Source: JAMLIO01 sp031412575
Lineage (GTDB): Bacteria; Bdellovibrionota; Bdellovibrionia; Bdellovibrionales; UBA1609
Direction: 5' to 3'
DNA length: 32,609 nucleotides
Assembly: GCA_031412575.1 (NCBI GenBank)
Contig: JANODG010000186.1
Location: 1-32,609, forward strand
The notes under the pieces: model-generated
What the model was told of the DNA's origin: nothing
The model's input: only the letters and a program-made list of their open reading frames with translations
Databases searched by the model: none
Translations under genes and position numbers: made by a program
Shown here: piece after piece, positions 23,180 through 30,901 of the stretch
Position numbering within the stretch: the first letter of the stretch is position 1
How the letters are laid out: every line of letters begins with the position of its first letter

Positions 23180-24075
23180 TATTCCTTCAACTGAGCTAAA
23201 GCGGTCATGGCGAAGTCGGTCATGATTTGGCCTAAGTGCTTTTGGGCTAACATGTTGATGGCTTCTTGTTGTTTAGTGCTTGATAGGGCCACTTTTGGCG
23301 GTAAAGGAACGGTTACGGTTAAGTGCTGACCTTTGGGTAAAGTGGCTTGCTCACATTTGGTGTGGTTACAGAGCTGAAAGTATCCATTGATGAAGGCCTT
23401 GTAGTTGATGACTAATTCTCCGTCGATTTTACCTATGGTTGCTAAATCTTTATTTAAAAAAATATTAAAGTACGGCAAAAATAAAGCCCCGTCTTTTTCG
23501 ACTGCGGCTTGGGCTATAGACCGTCCTTGGTTGGCGTTGAAGGCACCATAATTATAACTGGTCACATTCGCGATTTCTAAATATTTTTTAAAATCTTCTT
23601 TACGTTCGATGCCACCAGTGGGAACTTTCACAGGATACGCAATTTTTTTTGGGTTTAATTCCATCCCGATAAACATGTTTTGATTTACACCAATCACACG
23701 ACCAAACTGATCTTCAATCTTATCGGAAAGTTTTTCGTAAATTTTTTGAGCGACTCCTGTAAAACCCCACAACCCTTCTTTAGTGTTCCACCAAGGCTGA
23801 TAATCAACAAAATTTTTATCCTCTGGAGCCAGAGTAGAATACCGCTGAAAAATAACTTTCATATAAACTGTGCTTAAGCCCATTTCACGAGCTTTAAGTT
23901 TTCCACTAACTACTAGATTTTCATTAACTTGCTTTTGGATTTTTTCGGCCTCTGTTGAATAATTTTCTACAGCAGCTTCTTGAACCGATTTTAATTTTGC
24001 AGATCCACATGATAATTGAGTCAGAACGATCAGGGCCAAGATAATTATAACCAATTTATTTTTAACTTGATTCAT
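23179..24075 (-). CDS. Lipoprotein of unknown function
   Basis: A 298-aa lipoprotein from the ATG at 24075; a GTG one codon earlier is possible, and AAGGA precedes both. The leader ends L-T-Q-L-S-C-G, with Cys23 (from the ATG) lipidated. The mature part begins with a charged helix (V-Q-E-A-A-V-E-N-Y-S-T-E-A-E-K-I-Q-K-Q-V), then a mixed domain with W-W-N-T-K-E-G-L-W-G-F-T-G and V-T-S-Y-N-Y-G-A-F-N-A-N. Q-L-C-N-H-T-K-C holds a Cys pair near residue 235. Nothing points to a known enzyme. The protein end sits directly on the tandem repeat array. It is divergent from the M48 protease gene, and the two lipoproteins may share an 87-base control region. Confidence 0.7.
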   Translation of the reverse strand: MNQVKNKLVIIILALIVLTQLSCGSAKLKSVQEAAVENYSTEAEKIQKQVNENLVVSGKLKAREMGLSTVYMKVIFQRYSTLAPEDKNFVDYQPWWNTKEGLWGFTGVAQKIYEKLSDKIEDQFGRVIGVNQNMFIGMELNPKKIAYPVKVPTGGIERKEDFKKYLEIANVTSYNYGAFNANQGRSIAQAAVEKDGALFLPYFNIFLNKDLATIGKIDGELVINYKAFINGYFQLCNHTKCEQATLPKGQHLTVTVPLPPKVALSSTKQQEAINMLAQKHLGQIMTDFAMTALAQLKE

Positions 24076-24162
24076 CACTTCTTATCCTTACAATTTATCT
24101 GTCTTTAGGCTATAACTAGACCAGCAAAATAAAGATAATGCCGTGCTAAAGATGAGGTTATT

Positions 24163-24951
24163 TTGAAAAATAATATCTTAAAATTCGTTTATTTGACTAT
24201 GTTTTCAGTTTTGGTGTTTTCAGGATGTGGGACCTCGCCTATGGGCCGAAAACAGCTTTTACTTTTTCCTGACTCTAAAATGAGTGATCTGGGTATAGCT
24301 TCTTTTGCTGAACTGAAAACCAAAACTCCGACAGTTAAAGACCCCGCCACTTACGGTTATATAAAATGCATCACGGATCGCCTTTTAATATCCATGAACG
24401 AAGACCCTAAGACATGGCAGATAGAAGTTTTTAAAGACGACAGCGCCAACGCGTTTGCATTACCCGGCAAGAAAATGGGAATTCATACTGGAATGATCTC
24501 ATTGGCTAAAAATCAAGATCAGATTGCTGCTGTCATCGGACACGAAATAGGCCACGTGATCGCTAAACACTCCAACGAAAGAGTGTCACAAGCCACATTA
24601 GCCCAGACAGGTATGCAAGTAGGATCTATTGTCTTAGGTTCGGACTCTGCGACGGATAGTTTAATTGTAGGCGCTTTAGGTATTGGGGTTCAATATGGCG
24701 TCATGTTGCCCTTTAGCCGAAGCCACGAAACCGAAGCTGACCGTATGGGGCAAATGTACATGGCTAAAGCTGGATTCGATCCTAAAGAGGCTGCCGAATT
24801 ATGGAAGCTCATGGGTAAAGGTGGATCTAAAACACCTGAGTTTTTATCGACCCACCCTTCGCCAGAAAGTAGAATTAAAGATTTAAATTCGCGTGCTATT
24901 AAATACCAACCGGATTATGTAGCATCCAATAAATCGCAGTGTAAAAAATAA
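24163..24951 (+). CDS. M48 family metalloprotease lipoprotein (LoiP/YcaL-like)
   Basis: A 262-aa zinc metallopeptidase in the envelope. The start is a TTG at 24163, supported by GATGAGG (24151-24157) at normal spacing and by the lipoprotein leader that follows at once. The leader ends V-F-S-G-C-G with Cys22 as the lipidated residue, then P-M-G-R-K-Q-L, the usual opening of this group. Zn motif H-E-I-G-H is at 127-131; the third ligand Glu is in S-H-E-T-E-A-D-R-M-G (188-196), and L-S-T-H-P-S-P-E-S-R-I near the end is the conserved substrate-side block. Family members degrade misfolded outer-membrane or periplasmic proteins. The isocitrate dehydrogenase gene starts 29 bases later. Confidence 0.92.
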   Translation: MKNNILKFVYLTMFSVLVFSGCGTSPMGRKQLLLFPDSKMSDLGIASFAELKTKTPTVKDPATYGYIKCITDRLLISMNEDPKTWQIEVFKDDSANAFALPGKKMGIHTGMISLAKNQDQIAAVIGHEIGHVIAKHSNERVSQATLAQTGMQVGSIVLGSDSATDSLIVGALGIGVQYGVMLPFSRSHETEADRMGQMYMAKAGFDPKEAAELWKLMGKGGSKTPEFLSTHPSPESRIKDLNSRAIKYQPDYVASNKSQCKK

Positions 24952-24980
24952 AATTTTTTTTCAAAAAGGGGGAATATTAC

Positions 24981-27224
24981 ATGTCAAAAAAAATAGTGAT
25001 CCAGTATACCAAAACAGATGAAGCTCCATTACTTGCGACTTATTCTTTGCTTCCGATTTTGAAAGCTTATTTTGCACAAGCCCATATTAGTTTAGATCTT
25101 GTTGATATTTCTTTAGCCGGAAGAATTTTAGCTCAATTTCCAGAAAATTTAACTTCAGCTCAGAAGATACCCGATGGTCTAAAAGAACTTGGCGAATCTG
25201 TTAAAAAAGCTGACGCGAATATTATTAAACTTCCAAACATCAGTGCTTCTTTGTCTCAACTTAAAGAAGCTATCGAAGAGCTTCAATCTAAGGGTTTTAA
25301 AATTCCGTCATATCCTGAATCCCCAAAAACGGAAGAAGAAAAAATAATTCATTCAAAATATTCAAAAGTATTAGGTAGCGCTGTTAACCCGGTTATTCGT
25401 GAAGGAAATTCAGATCGTAGAGTAGCACCACCAGTGAAAGAGTACGCCAAAGCGAATCCGCACAAATTGGGAAGCTGGGATAAGAATTCGAAAACACACA
25501 TAGCATTCATGAAAGACGGCGATTTTTACGGATCTGAAAAATCATATATTACAGATAAAGAGCAGCAGGTAAAAATTAAGCTTGTCACAAAAGATGGCGA
25601 GTCTAAAGATTTAAAATCCTCATTCAAGATCACAAAAGGTGAAGTCATCGACTCGTCTTCAATGAGCAGTAAAAAATTAATTGAATACTTTGAAACAGAA
25701 ATTGCCGACGCTAAATCGAAACAACTTTTGCTTTCGCTTCACTTGAAAGCAACCATGATGAAAGTTTCTGATCCAATCATTTTTGGTCATGCGGTTAAAA
25801 CTTTTTATAAAGATGTTTTTAATAAATATAAATCTACTTTTGCAGAATTAGGCGTAAATCCTAACAATGGTGTAGCCGACCTTTATGAAAAAATTCAAAA
25901 ACTACCCGAAGCCTTAAAAACCGAAATTGAAACGGCAATTCAAACAACCTATAAAAATCAACCACCATTAGCTATGGTTAATTCCGATAAAGGCATCACA
26001 AACCTTCACGTACCAAGTGACGTGATTATTGATGCTTCGATGCCAGCGGCATTTAAGTCTTCGGGAAAGATGTGGGGTGCAGATAATAAGCTTCACGATA
26101 CTAAAGCTTTAATTCCTGATCGTTGTTACGCAGGCATTTATCAAACTGTGGTGGATTATTTAAAAACGCACGGTGCGTTTGATGTCACAAAAATGGGAAG
26201 TGTAGCGAATGTTGGGCTGATGGCCTTAAAGGCCGAAGAGTACGGCTCGCACGATAAAACTTTTGAAATTCAAAAAGCTGGAAAGGTTCAAGTTGTGAAT
26301 TCGGAAGATAAAGTTATCTTTGAGCATTCCGTCGAAGTTGGTGATATTTGGCGAATGTGTCAGACCCAAGATATTTCTGTTAAAGATTGGGTCAAGCTTG
26401 CTGTCACACGATCTAAAGCTGCAAAGACGCTTGCCATATTTTGGCTGGACGAACACAGAGCCCACGACAGAAATTTAATTCTTAAAGTTAATGAAGAACT
26501 TAAAAAATTAGATTTAGATGGTGCAGAAATCAAAATCATGAATCCAACCGAAGCCATGTTACTAAGTTTAAAACGGGTCACAGATGGAAAAGACACGATT
26601 TCTGTAACTGGAAATGTCTTACGAGACTATTTGACAGATTTGTTCCCGATCTTAGAATTAGGCACAAGTGCAAAAATGTTATCTATAGTTCCATTGATTG
26701 CTGGAGGCGGCCTTTACGAGACAGGTGCAGGTGGATCGGCGCCTAAACATGTCGAACAGCTTGTCGAAGAAAACCATTTACGTTGGGATTCCCTCGGGGA
26801 GTTTCTTGCGATTGCAGCTTCGATTGAAGATTATGCAGATAAGTCTAAAAACAAGCAGATAAAGGTGTTTGCGGACTGCTTAAATAAAGCCAATGGCCAG
26901 ATCTTAAAAACAGATAAGTCACCTTCAAGGGACGCCGGGGAACTCGACAACCGAGGAACCCATTTCTACTTAAGTTTATTTTGGGCTGAAGAACTTTCGA
27001 AACAAAACGAAGATCCATCGATAAAGAAAGTATTTAGTGATGTTTATTCAACACTTAAGGAAAGTGAAGCTTTAATCATAAAAGACATGGCGCAAATCCA
27101 AGGAAAGCCAGCCGACATTGGCGGGTACTACTTACCAGACGAGTCTAAGGTTTCTAAAGTCATGAGACCAAGCTTGAAATTTAATTCAATTATAGATGGT
27201 TTATATAAATTAAACCCGATCTAA
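24981..27224 (+). CDS. icd: NADP-dependent isocitrate dehydrogenase, monomeric type
   Basis: A 747-aa enzyme; the monomeric type is about 740 aa. It oxidises isocitrate to 2-oxoglutarate with NADP+ in the TCA cycle. Recognisable blocks: the start K-I-V-I-Q-Y-T-K-T-D-E-A-P-L-L-A-T-Y-S-L-L-P, the substrate stretch L-G-S-A-V-N-P-V-I-R-E-G-N-S-D-R-R (about 131-147), I-I-D-A-S-M-P, I-P-D-R-C-Y-A, N-V-G-L-M-A-L-K-A-E-E-Y-G-S-H-D-K-T, F-W-L-D-E-H-R-A-H-D, and D-N-R-G-T-H-F-Y near residue 660. GGGGGAA lies upstream of the ATG and a strong terminator follows. No second (dimeric) icd gene is visible in this window. Confidence 0.96.
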   Translation: MSKKIVIQYTKTDEAPLLATYSLLPILKAYFAQAHISLDLVDISLAGRILAQFPENLTSAQKIPDGLKELGESVKKADANIIKLPNISASLSQLKEAIEELQSKGFKIPSYPESPKTEEEKIIHSKYSKVLGSAVNPVIREGNSDRRVAPPVKEYAKANPHKLGSWDKNSKTHIAFMKDGDFYGSEKSYITDKEQQVKIKLVTKDGESKDLKSSFKITKGEVIDSSSMSSKKLIEYFETEIADAKSKQLLLSLHLKATMMKVSDPIIFGHAVKTFYKDVFNKYKSTFAELGVNPNNGVADLYEKIQKLPEALKTEIETAIQTTYKNQPPLAMVNSDKGITNLHVPSDVIIDASMPAAFKSSGKMWGADNKLHDTKALIPDRCYAGIYQTVVDYLKTHGAFDVTKMGSVANVGLMALKAEEYGSHDKTFEIQKAGKVQVVNSEDKVIFEHSVEVGDIWRMCQTQDISVKDWVKLAVTRSKAAKTLAIFWLDEHRAHDRNLILKVNEELKKLDLDGAEIKIMNPTEAMLLSLKRVTDGKDTISVTGNVLRDYLTDLFPILELGTSAKMLSIVPLIAGGGLYETGAGGSAPKHVEQLVEENHLRWDSLGEFLAIAASIEDYADKSKNKQIKVFADCLNKANGQILKTDKSPSRDAGELDNRGTHFYLSLFWAEELSKQNEDPSIKKVFSDVYSTLKESEALIIKDMAQIQGKPADIGGYYLPDESKVSKVMRPSLKFNSIIDGLYKLNPI

Positions 27225-27270
27225 ATCAAAAATTTAAGAACATCAGTTAACAATGGTGTTCGTAAAAATA

Positions 27271-27305
27271 AAAAAACCGTTTGCATTGAGCAAACGGTTT
27301 TTTTT
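27271..27305 (+). terminator. Intrinsic terminator after icd
   Basis: AACCGTTTGC, loop ATTGA, GCAAACGGTT, with A-run before and T-run after. The convergent XRE gene ends at 27353, so this hairpin probably works in both directions. Confidence 0.92.
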
Positions 27306-27352
27306 AAAAATAACTAATTTAATCGGTTATAACCTATTGATTATAACTCTAA

Positions 27353-27649
27353 TTATTTCTTTTTACCTTTTGATACTTTGGCGCCTTTCTTTAAGAATGT
27401 CTTTTTTAAATAATCAGATTGAAGATCAATCATCAACCCAACAACCTCATCGCCGTTAACATCATAAAGATCCAAAGCCTTTTTTAATTTTGGCATTGGT
27501 AACATACAAAGACCTCTTTCAAAGTTCGACAAGAACTGTGGAGAAGTGTAACCCAATTGTTTGCTCACAAACCCTTGGCTTAAATCTGCGTTGATACGAT
27601 AGTTTTTAAACAGCTTACCAACTTCTTTACTATAAACATCATCTTTCAT
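27353..27649 (-). CDS. Small XRE-family helix-turn-helix regulator
   Basis: A 98-aa DNA-binding protein. Residues about 10-65 form the XRE/Cro HTH: V-G-K-L-F-K-N-Y-R-I-N-A-D-L-S-Q-G-F-V-S-K-Q-L-G-Y-T-S-P-Q-F-L-S-N-F-E-R-G. The turn and recognition helix are at about 27-45. The C-terminal tail is Lys-rich (K-K-G-A-K-V-S-K-G-K-K-K), which adds non-specific DNA contact. AAAAGGAT lies near the start on the minus strand. A perfect palindrome GAAACGTTTC at 27691-27700, about 42 bases upstream, could be its own operator (inference). Targets are unknown. Confidence 0.85.
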   Translation of the reverse strand: MKDDVYSKEVGKLFKNYRINADLSQGFVSKQLGYTSPQFLSNFERGLCMLPMPKLKKALDLYDVNGDEVVGLMIDLQSDYLKKTFLKKGAKVSKGKKK

Positions 27650-27690
27650 TTCACTATCCTTTTCTACTTTATAACCTACATAACAATTGC

Positions 27691-27700
27691 GAAACGTTTC
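27691..27700. promoter_or_regulatory. Palindrome upstream of the XRE gene
   Basis: GAAACGTTTC is a perfect 10-base palindrome, 42 bases upstream of the XRE start and close to its likely promoter. It is a candidate autoregulatory operator. Confidence 0.4.
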
Positions 27701-27893
27701 CGATCAAACTTCGAATTTAATTTATTTTTAAATAAATCTAAAAATTTTAATGTTTATCCCAACTTTTACCAAAAAACATTAATCGTAAACAAAGGCTATT
27801 TGTTGAATAATTATATTCTATTTTTTATTTTGAAAGTTCAAGACTTTGACGCAAAAAAAATTTATTTTATGCAAAAAGTGTTTTCGATTGATT

Positions 27894-27915
27894 GATGTTA
27901 AGAAAGATTAACATC
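27894..27915. repeat. Inverted repeat in the XRE-thiolase gap
   Basis: GATGTTAA and TTAACATC are perfect 8-base arms around GAAAGA. No T-run follows, so a protein-binding site is as likely as an RNA hairpin. Confidence 0.4.
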
Positions 27916-28137
27916 TAAAACATCATTTTAAATTACTTTTTTGAGAAAAATTTCCTAATTATTAAAAAAGACCCATTTTGAAACTAGTAACTACTTAAAA
28001 TTTATATGCACGAAGCTTTTTTAGCAAAATAAATTCTGATGAGTCTTTTTTGAAAATTTTAAATCAAATCAGTATATCTAATTAAACTAATTTTATATAA
28101 ATAATGAAACTGCCTTAAAATTTGTCCTACTTTATTT

Positions 28138-29406
28138 TTAATTAGGACTAGACATGATCATCGCAACGCCCATACCACCGGCGGTACAAGCCGTAATTAA
28201 GGCTTTCGAATTTTCCTTTGTCGAAAGTATTTTAGCCGTAGACCCTACAAGTCTAGTTCCTGTTGCTGCAAATGGATGGCCTAAAGCTAAACTTCCACCT
28301 TTAGTATTTAGTTTGTCTAAATCAATTTCACCTAAAATGCCTTCCAGGCCTAATTCTTCTTTACAATATTTGGGATCATTCCAAGCTTTAAGCGTCGATA
28401 GAACTTGGGCTGCAAAGGCTTCATGAATTTCATAAATTTGAAAGTCTTGAAGGCGCATTTTATTTCTTTGGATCAAATCTGAAACGGCCTTTGTGGGGGC
28501 CATTAACAACCCTGCACCGTGCACAAAATCAACCGCTGACGTTTGCCCATCTTCGACGAAGGCCAATATCTTCAAATTATTTTTTTTAGCATAGTCTTCG
28601 CTACACAATAAAACAGCTGAAGACCCATCCGTTAAAGGAGTACTATTTGCGGCTGTTAGTGTTCCATTCTCTTTATCAAATGCTGGTTTTAGTTTTGCCA
28701 TTTTTTCTAAAGAAGAATCAGAACGAATAAATTGATCTTGGGATAAACCTTGAAATTCGAAGACAAGGTCCTTAAAAAATCCATCTCTGACAGCCATGTC
28801 TGCGGATTTTTGACTTTTTAGAGCTAATTCATCCTGCTCTTTTCGAGTTACATTCCATGTCTTAGCCATTAATTCACAATGCTCACCCATACTTTTCTTA
28901 GTGCGAGGTTCATTCACGGTCGGCACAGAGGGTAGAAACATCTTTGGTCGCATTTGAGCAATTAGCCCCACTTTTTCCATACTGGACTTGGCCATTTGAA
29001 GTTTTAAAAAAATATCTCGAAGTGGCTTTGAAACTTCCAGTGGGGATGCGCTGTTGGTGTCCACACCACAGGCTATGCCCACATCGGCTTGACCCAATTT
29101 AATTTTATTCGCCAAAGCAATGGTTGCGTCTAAACTAGTTCCACAGGCCCTCTGCATATCTAGGCCAGGCGTTCTTGGATCTAACTTTGTTGATAAGATG
29201 GATTCCCGAACCAAGTTAAAGTCACGGGTAGATTTGATCACCGCTCCGCCGATAACGTCATCCATAAGTTTGCCTTCAAGGTTTAACTTAGCTACTAATT
29301 TTTCTAAGGAAGCCACCAACAGATCTTTTGTAGTGATAGACGTGTAAGTCCCAAAAGATTTCACAAAAGGTGTTCTTTGGCTGCCAATGACTGCAACTCT
29401 TTTCAT
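28138..29406 (-). CDS. Thiolase, FadI-like acetyl-CoA C-acyltransferase
   Basis: A 422-aa thiolase. The catalytic nucleophile is Cys88 in M-Q-R-A-C-G-T-S; H-E-A-F-A (about 328-332), G-H-P-F-A-A-T-G with His377, and C-T-A-G-G-M-G with Cys407 complete the active site. The insertion S-K-P-L-R-D-I-F-L-K-L with L-P-S-V-P-T-V-N-E and the G-T-L-T-A-A-N-S-T-P-L-T-D-G block place it nearer FadI and trifunctional-protein beta subunits than biosynthetic acetoacetyl-CoA thiolases. It would split 3-ketoacyl-CoA in beta-oxidation. No fadJ partner is adjacent in the window. It is divergent from the aromatic operon, and thiolases also finish aromatic or amino-acid breakdown, so a link is possible. Confidence 0.9.
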   Translation of the reverse strand: MKRVAVIGSQRTPFVKSFGTYTSITTKDLLVASLEKLVAKLNLEGKLMDDVIGGAVIKSTRDFNLVRESILSTKLDPRTPGLDMQRACGTSLDATIALANKIKLGQADVGIACGVDTNSASPLEVSKPLRDIFLKLQMAKSSMEKVGLIAQMRPKMFLPSVPTVNEPRTKKSMGEHCELMAKTWNVTRKEQDELALKSQKSADMAVRDGFFKDLVFEFQGLSQDQFIRSDSSLEKMAKLKPAFDKENGTLTAANSTPLTDGSSAVLLCSEDYAKKNNLKILAFVEDGQTSAVDFVHGAGLLMAPTKAVSDLIQRNKMRLQDFQIYEIHEAFAAQVLSTLKAWNDPKYCKEELGLEGILGEIDLDKLNTKGGSLALGHPFAATGTRLVGSTAKILSTKENSKALITACTAGGMGVAMIMSSPN

Positions 29407-29524
29407 GGGTGCTCCTTTGAATTATTCGAACAGATACGGGTAGATCTTAATTTCGAAATCGAATTAAAATTTACCTTAAACATTAAGCTAAATATTAAAT
29501 TATAGAAACGAGCTTGTCTTCACT

Positions 29525-29596
29525 AAAATGAGTGCTTTTTGTCTAAATATGTACTATTTGTGATCAAATTTCTGTATTTCAGAAAATACTCATTTT
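29525..29596. promoter_or_regulatory. Widely spaced inverted repeat before the aromatic operon
   Basis: AAAATGAGT (29525-29533) and ACTCATTTT (29588-29596) are perfect inverted 9-base arms, 63 bases centre to centre (about six helical turns), in the control region between the thiolase gene and the operon. They may be paired operator half-sites. Confidence 0.35.
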
Positions 29597-29634
29597 GAAT
29601 TATCATTATGTGTTGATTTTTGTTAAGGGGTAAA

Positions 29635-30111
29635 ATGTTTTTCCAAAGTTGTCCAAAGCTAAATATTCTTTTCATTGCAATTCTATTCTTTGCGATACCA
29701 TCTTATGCAAACGAGTTTCTAAATACGCCGGATGATGCTATGTTTTTCGAAGTTCAGGGCGATGGAAATGAAGCGGGATTTTTTACCTTAGTCAAATTTG
29801 TTGTTGATGAAGATAAATTACCTAAACAATCTCTAATTCCTTCTGAAGAGGAAATTGATGCAGAACTTCTTTTTCAAAAGCTGTTACTGCTAGAGCCTCA
29901 AATTGTTATTCTTGAAAACTCAGCCAAATGTAGAATTGATCGTGGCCCTTATTATAACTTGAATGACTTAATTTCTCGTGGAACAGAAGTCACCTTTTCT
30001 TATCTTTTTAAAACAGATGCATTTGTCTTGGGCGCCTCATGTAAAGTTCAAATTTTCGTCCTGGGTGAAAGTTCACCTCGAAAAACAATTCAATATTACA
30101 CCAAGAGGTAA
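29635..30111 (+). CDS. Small exported protein of unknown function
   Basis: A 158-aa protein. The ATG at 29635 has AAGGGG (29625-29630) upstream; an earlier in-frame TTG at 29620 lies before that site and is rejected. A signal peptide ends I-P-S-Y-A-N-E (about residue 25). The mature part begins F-L-N-T-P-D-D-A-M-F-F-E-V-Q-G-D-G-N-E-A-G-F-F and holds two Cys (K-C-R-I-D-R-G and S-C-K-V-Q-I) in a beta-rich stretch, probably disulfide linked. I do not recognise a family. It ends seven bases before the SDR gene, so the operon joins an exported protein to cytoplasmic enzymes, which is unusual. Confidence 0.68.
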   Translation: MFFQSCPKLNILFIAILFFAIPSYANEFLNTPDDAMFFEVQGDGNEAGFFTLVKFVVDEDKLPKQSLIPSEEEIDAELLFQKLLLLEPQIVILENSAKCRIDRGPYYNLNDLISRGTEVTFSYLFKTDAFVLGASCKVQIFVLGESSPRKTIQYYTKR

Positions 30112-30117
30112 TCGAAA

Positions 30118-30900
30118 ATGTTAAATTTTAAATCTCAAATTTCAGCTGTTGTTTGTGGCGCTTCTCAGGGCATTGGTAAGCAAGTCGCTCTGCAATTAGC
30201 TGAAAACCAGGTTCGGGTTTTAGCTGTTGCTAGAAATCCCACAAAACTTAATGAATTAAAAAAAGAAATGCTAGGTCTTAGCAATTTAGAACACGACGTA
30301 TTTCAATGTGATCTATCCGATATGAATCAACTTGAAAGATTATCTTTAAGGTTGCTTAAAGATTCTTATCAGATTTTAATTTGTAATTCGGGCGGTCCTA
30401 AGTCTGGTCCTTTAGCCCAAGCCAGTATTGAAGAATTAAATCTGGCGTTTCAGTCACATGTGATTGCCAATCAAAAAATTGTACAAAGTATTTTACCCGC
30501 AATGAAAATCGCAGGTTGGGGGCGAATCATTAATATCATTTCAACATCAGTTAAAATGCCAATTCCTAACCTTGGAGTTTCAAACACCATTCGAGGCGCT
30601 GTAGCCCAATGGTCAAAAACCTTGAGCATGGAACTGGGGCCTTTAAATATAACAGTGAACAACGTGCTACCCGGCTACACTGCGACCGAAAGATTAGATG
30701 AGCTTTTAAAAGCGGCTTCTAACACTACCGGTAAATCAGTTGAAGATATTTCTGAAGACTGGAAATCAAAAGTTCCGTTAAGACGATTTGCAACTGCTGA
30801 TGAAGTCGCTAGTGCTATTAGTTTTTTATGTTCAACCAATGCAGATTACATTTCAGGGATAAATCTTCCCGTCGACGGCGGGCGAACAGGAACTTTATAA
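30118..30900 (+). CDS. Atypical short-chain dehydrogenase/reductase
   Basis: A 260-aa SDR with cofactor motif G-A-S-Q-G-I-G (14-20) and A-R-N-P at the end of strand 2, which suggests NADP(H). The usual N-N-A-G is C-N-S-G-G-P. In the catalytic region I-I-S-T-S-V-K-M-P keeps the Ser, but the Y-x-x-x-K block is replaced by L-G-V-S-N-T-I-R-G-A, so the normal Tyr and Lys are absent. The end, L-C-S-T-N-A-D-Y-I-S-G-I-N-L-P-V-D-G-G, is a normal SDR C-terminus. A minority SDR clade with S-N-x-x-R at this place exists and is often labelled 3-oxoacyl-ACP reductase, but its reaction is uncertain. The aldehyde dehydrogenase starts one base after its stop. Confidence 0.85.
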   Translation: MLNFKSQISAVVCGASQGIGKQVALQLAENQVRVLAVARNPTKLNELKKEMLGLSNLEHDVFQCDLSDMNQLERLSLRLLKDSYQILICNSGGPKSGPLAQASIEELNLAFQSHVIANQKIVQSILPAMKIAGWGRIINIISTSVKMPIPNLGVSNTIRGAVAQWSKTLSMELGPLNITVNNVLPGYTATERLDELLKAASNTTGKSVEDISEDWKSKVPLRRFATADEVASAISFLCSTNADYISGINLPVDGGRTGTL

Positions 30901-30901
30901 G

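Larger units (their letters stand above)
27650..28137. other. 488-base AT-rich intergenic region
   Basis: No gene is seen between the XRE gene and the thiolase gene. The XRE promoter lies near 27650-27720 (minus strand TATAAA at 27669-27674 could be the -10). The palindrome at 27691-27700 and an inverted repeat at 27894-27915 are the only clear structures; the rest is A- and T-run-rich, with no reading frame of useful length. Confidence 0.6.

Noticed and set aside
22987..23225. Small reading frames on both strands of the GC-rich patch.
   Set aside because: They follow from the GC-rich, stop-poor repeat sequence; no ribosome site and no family resemblance.
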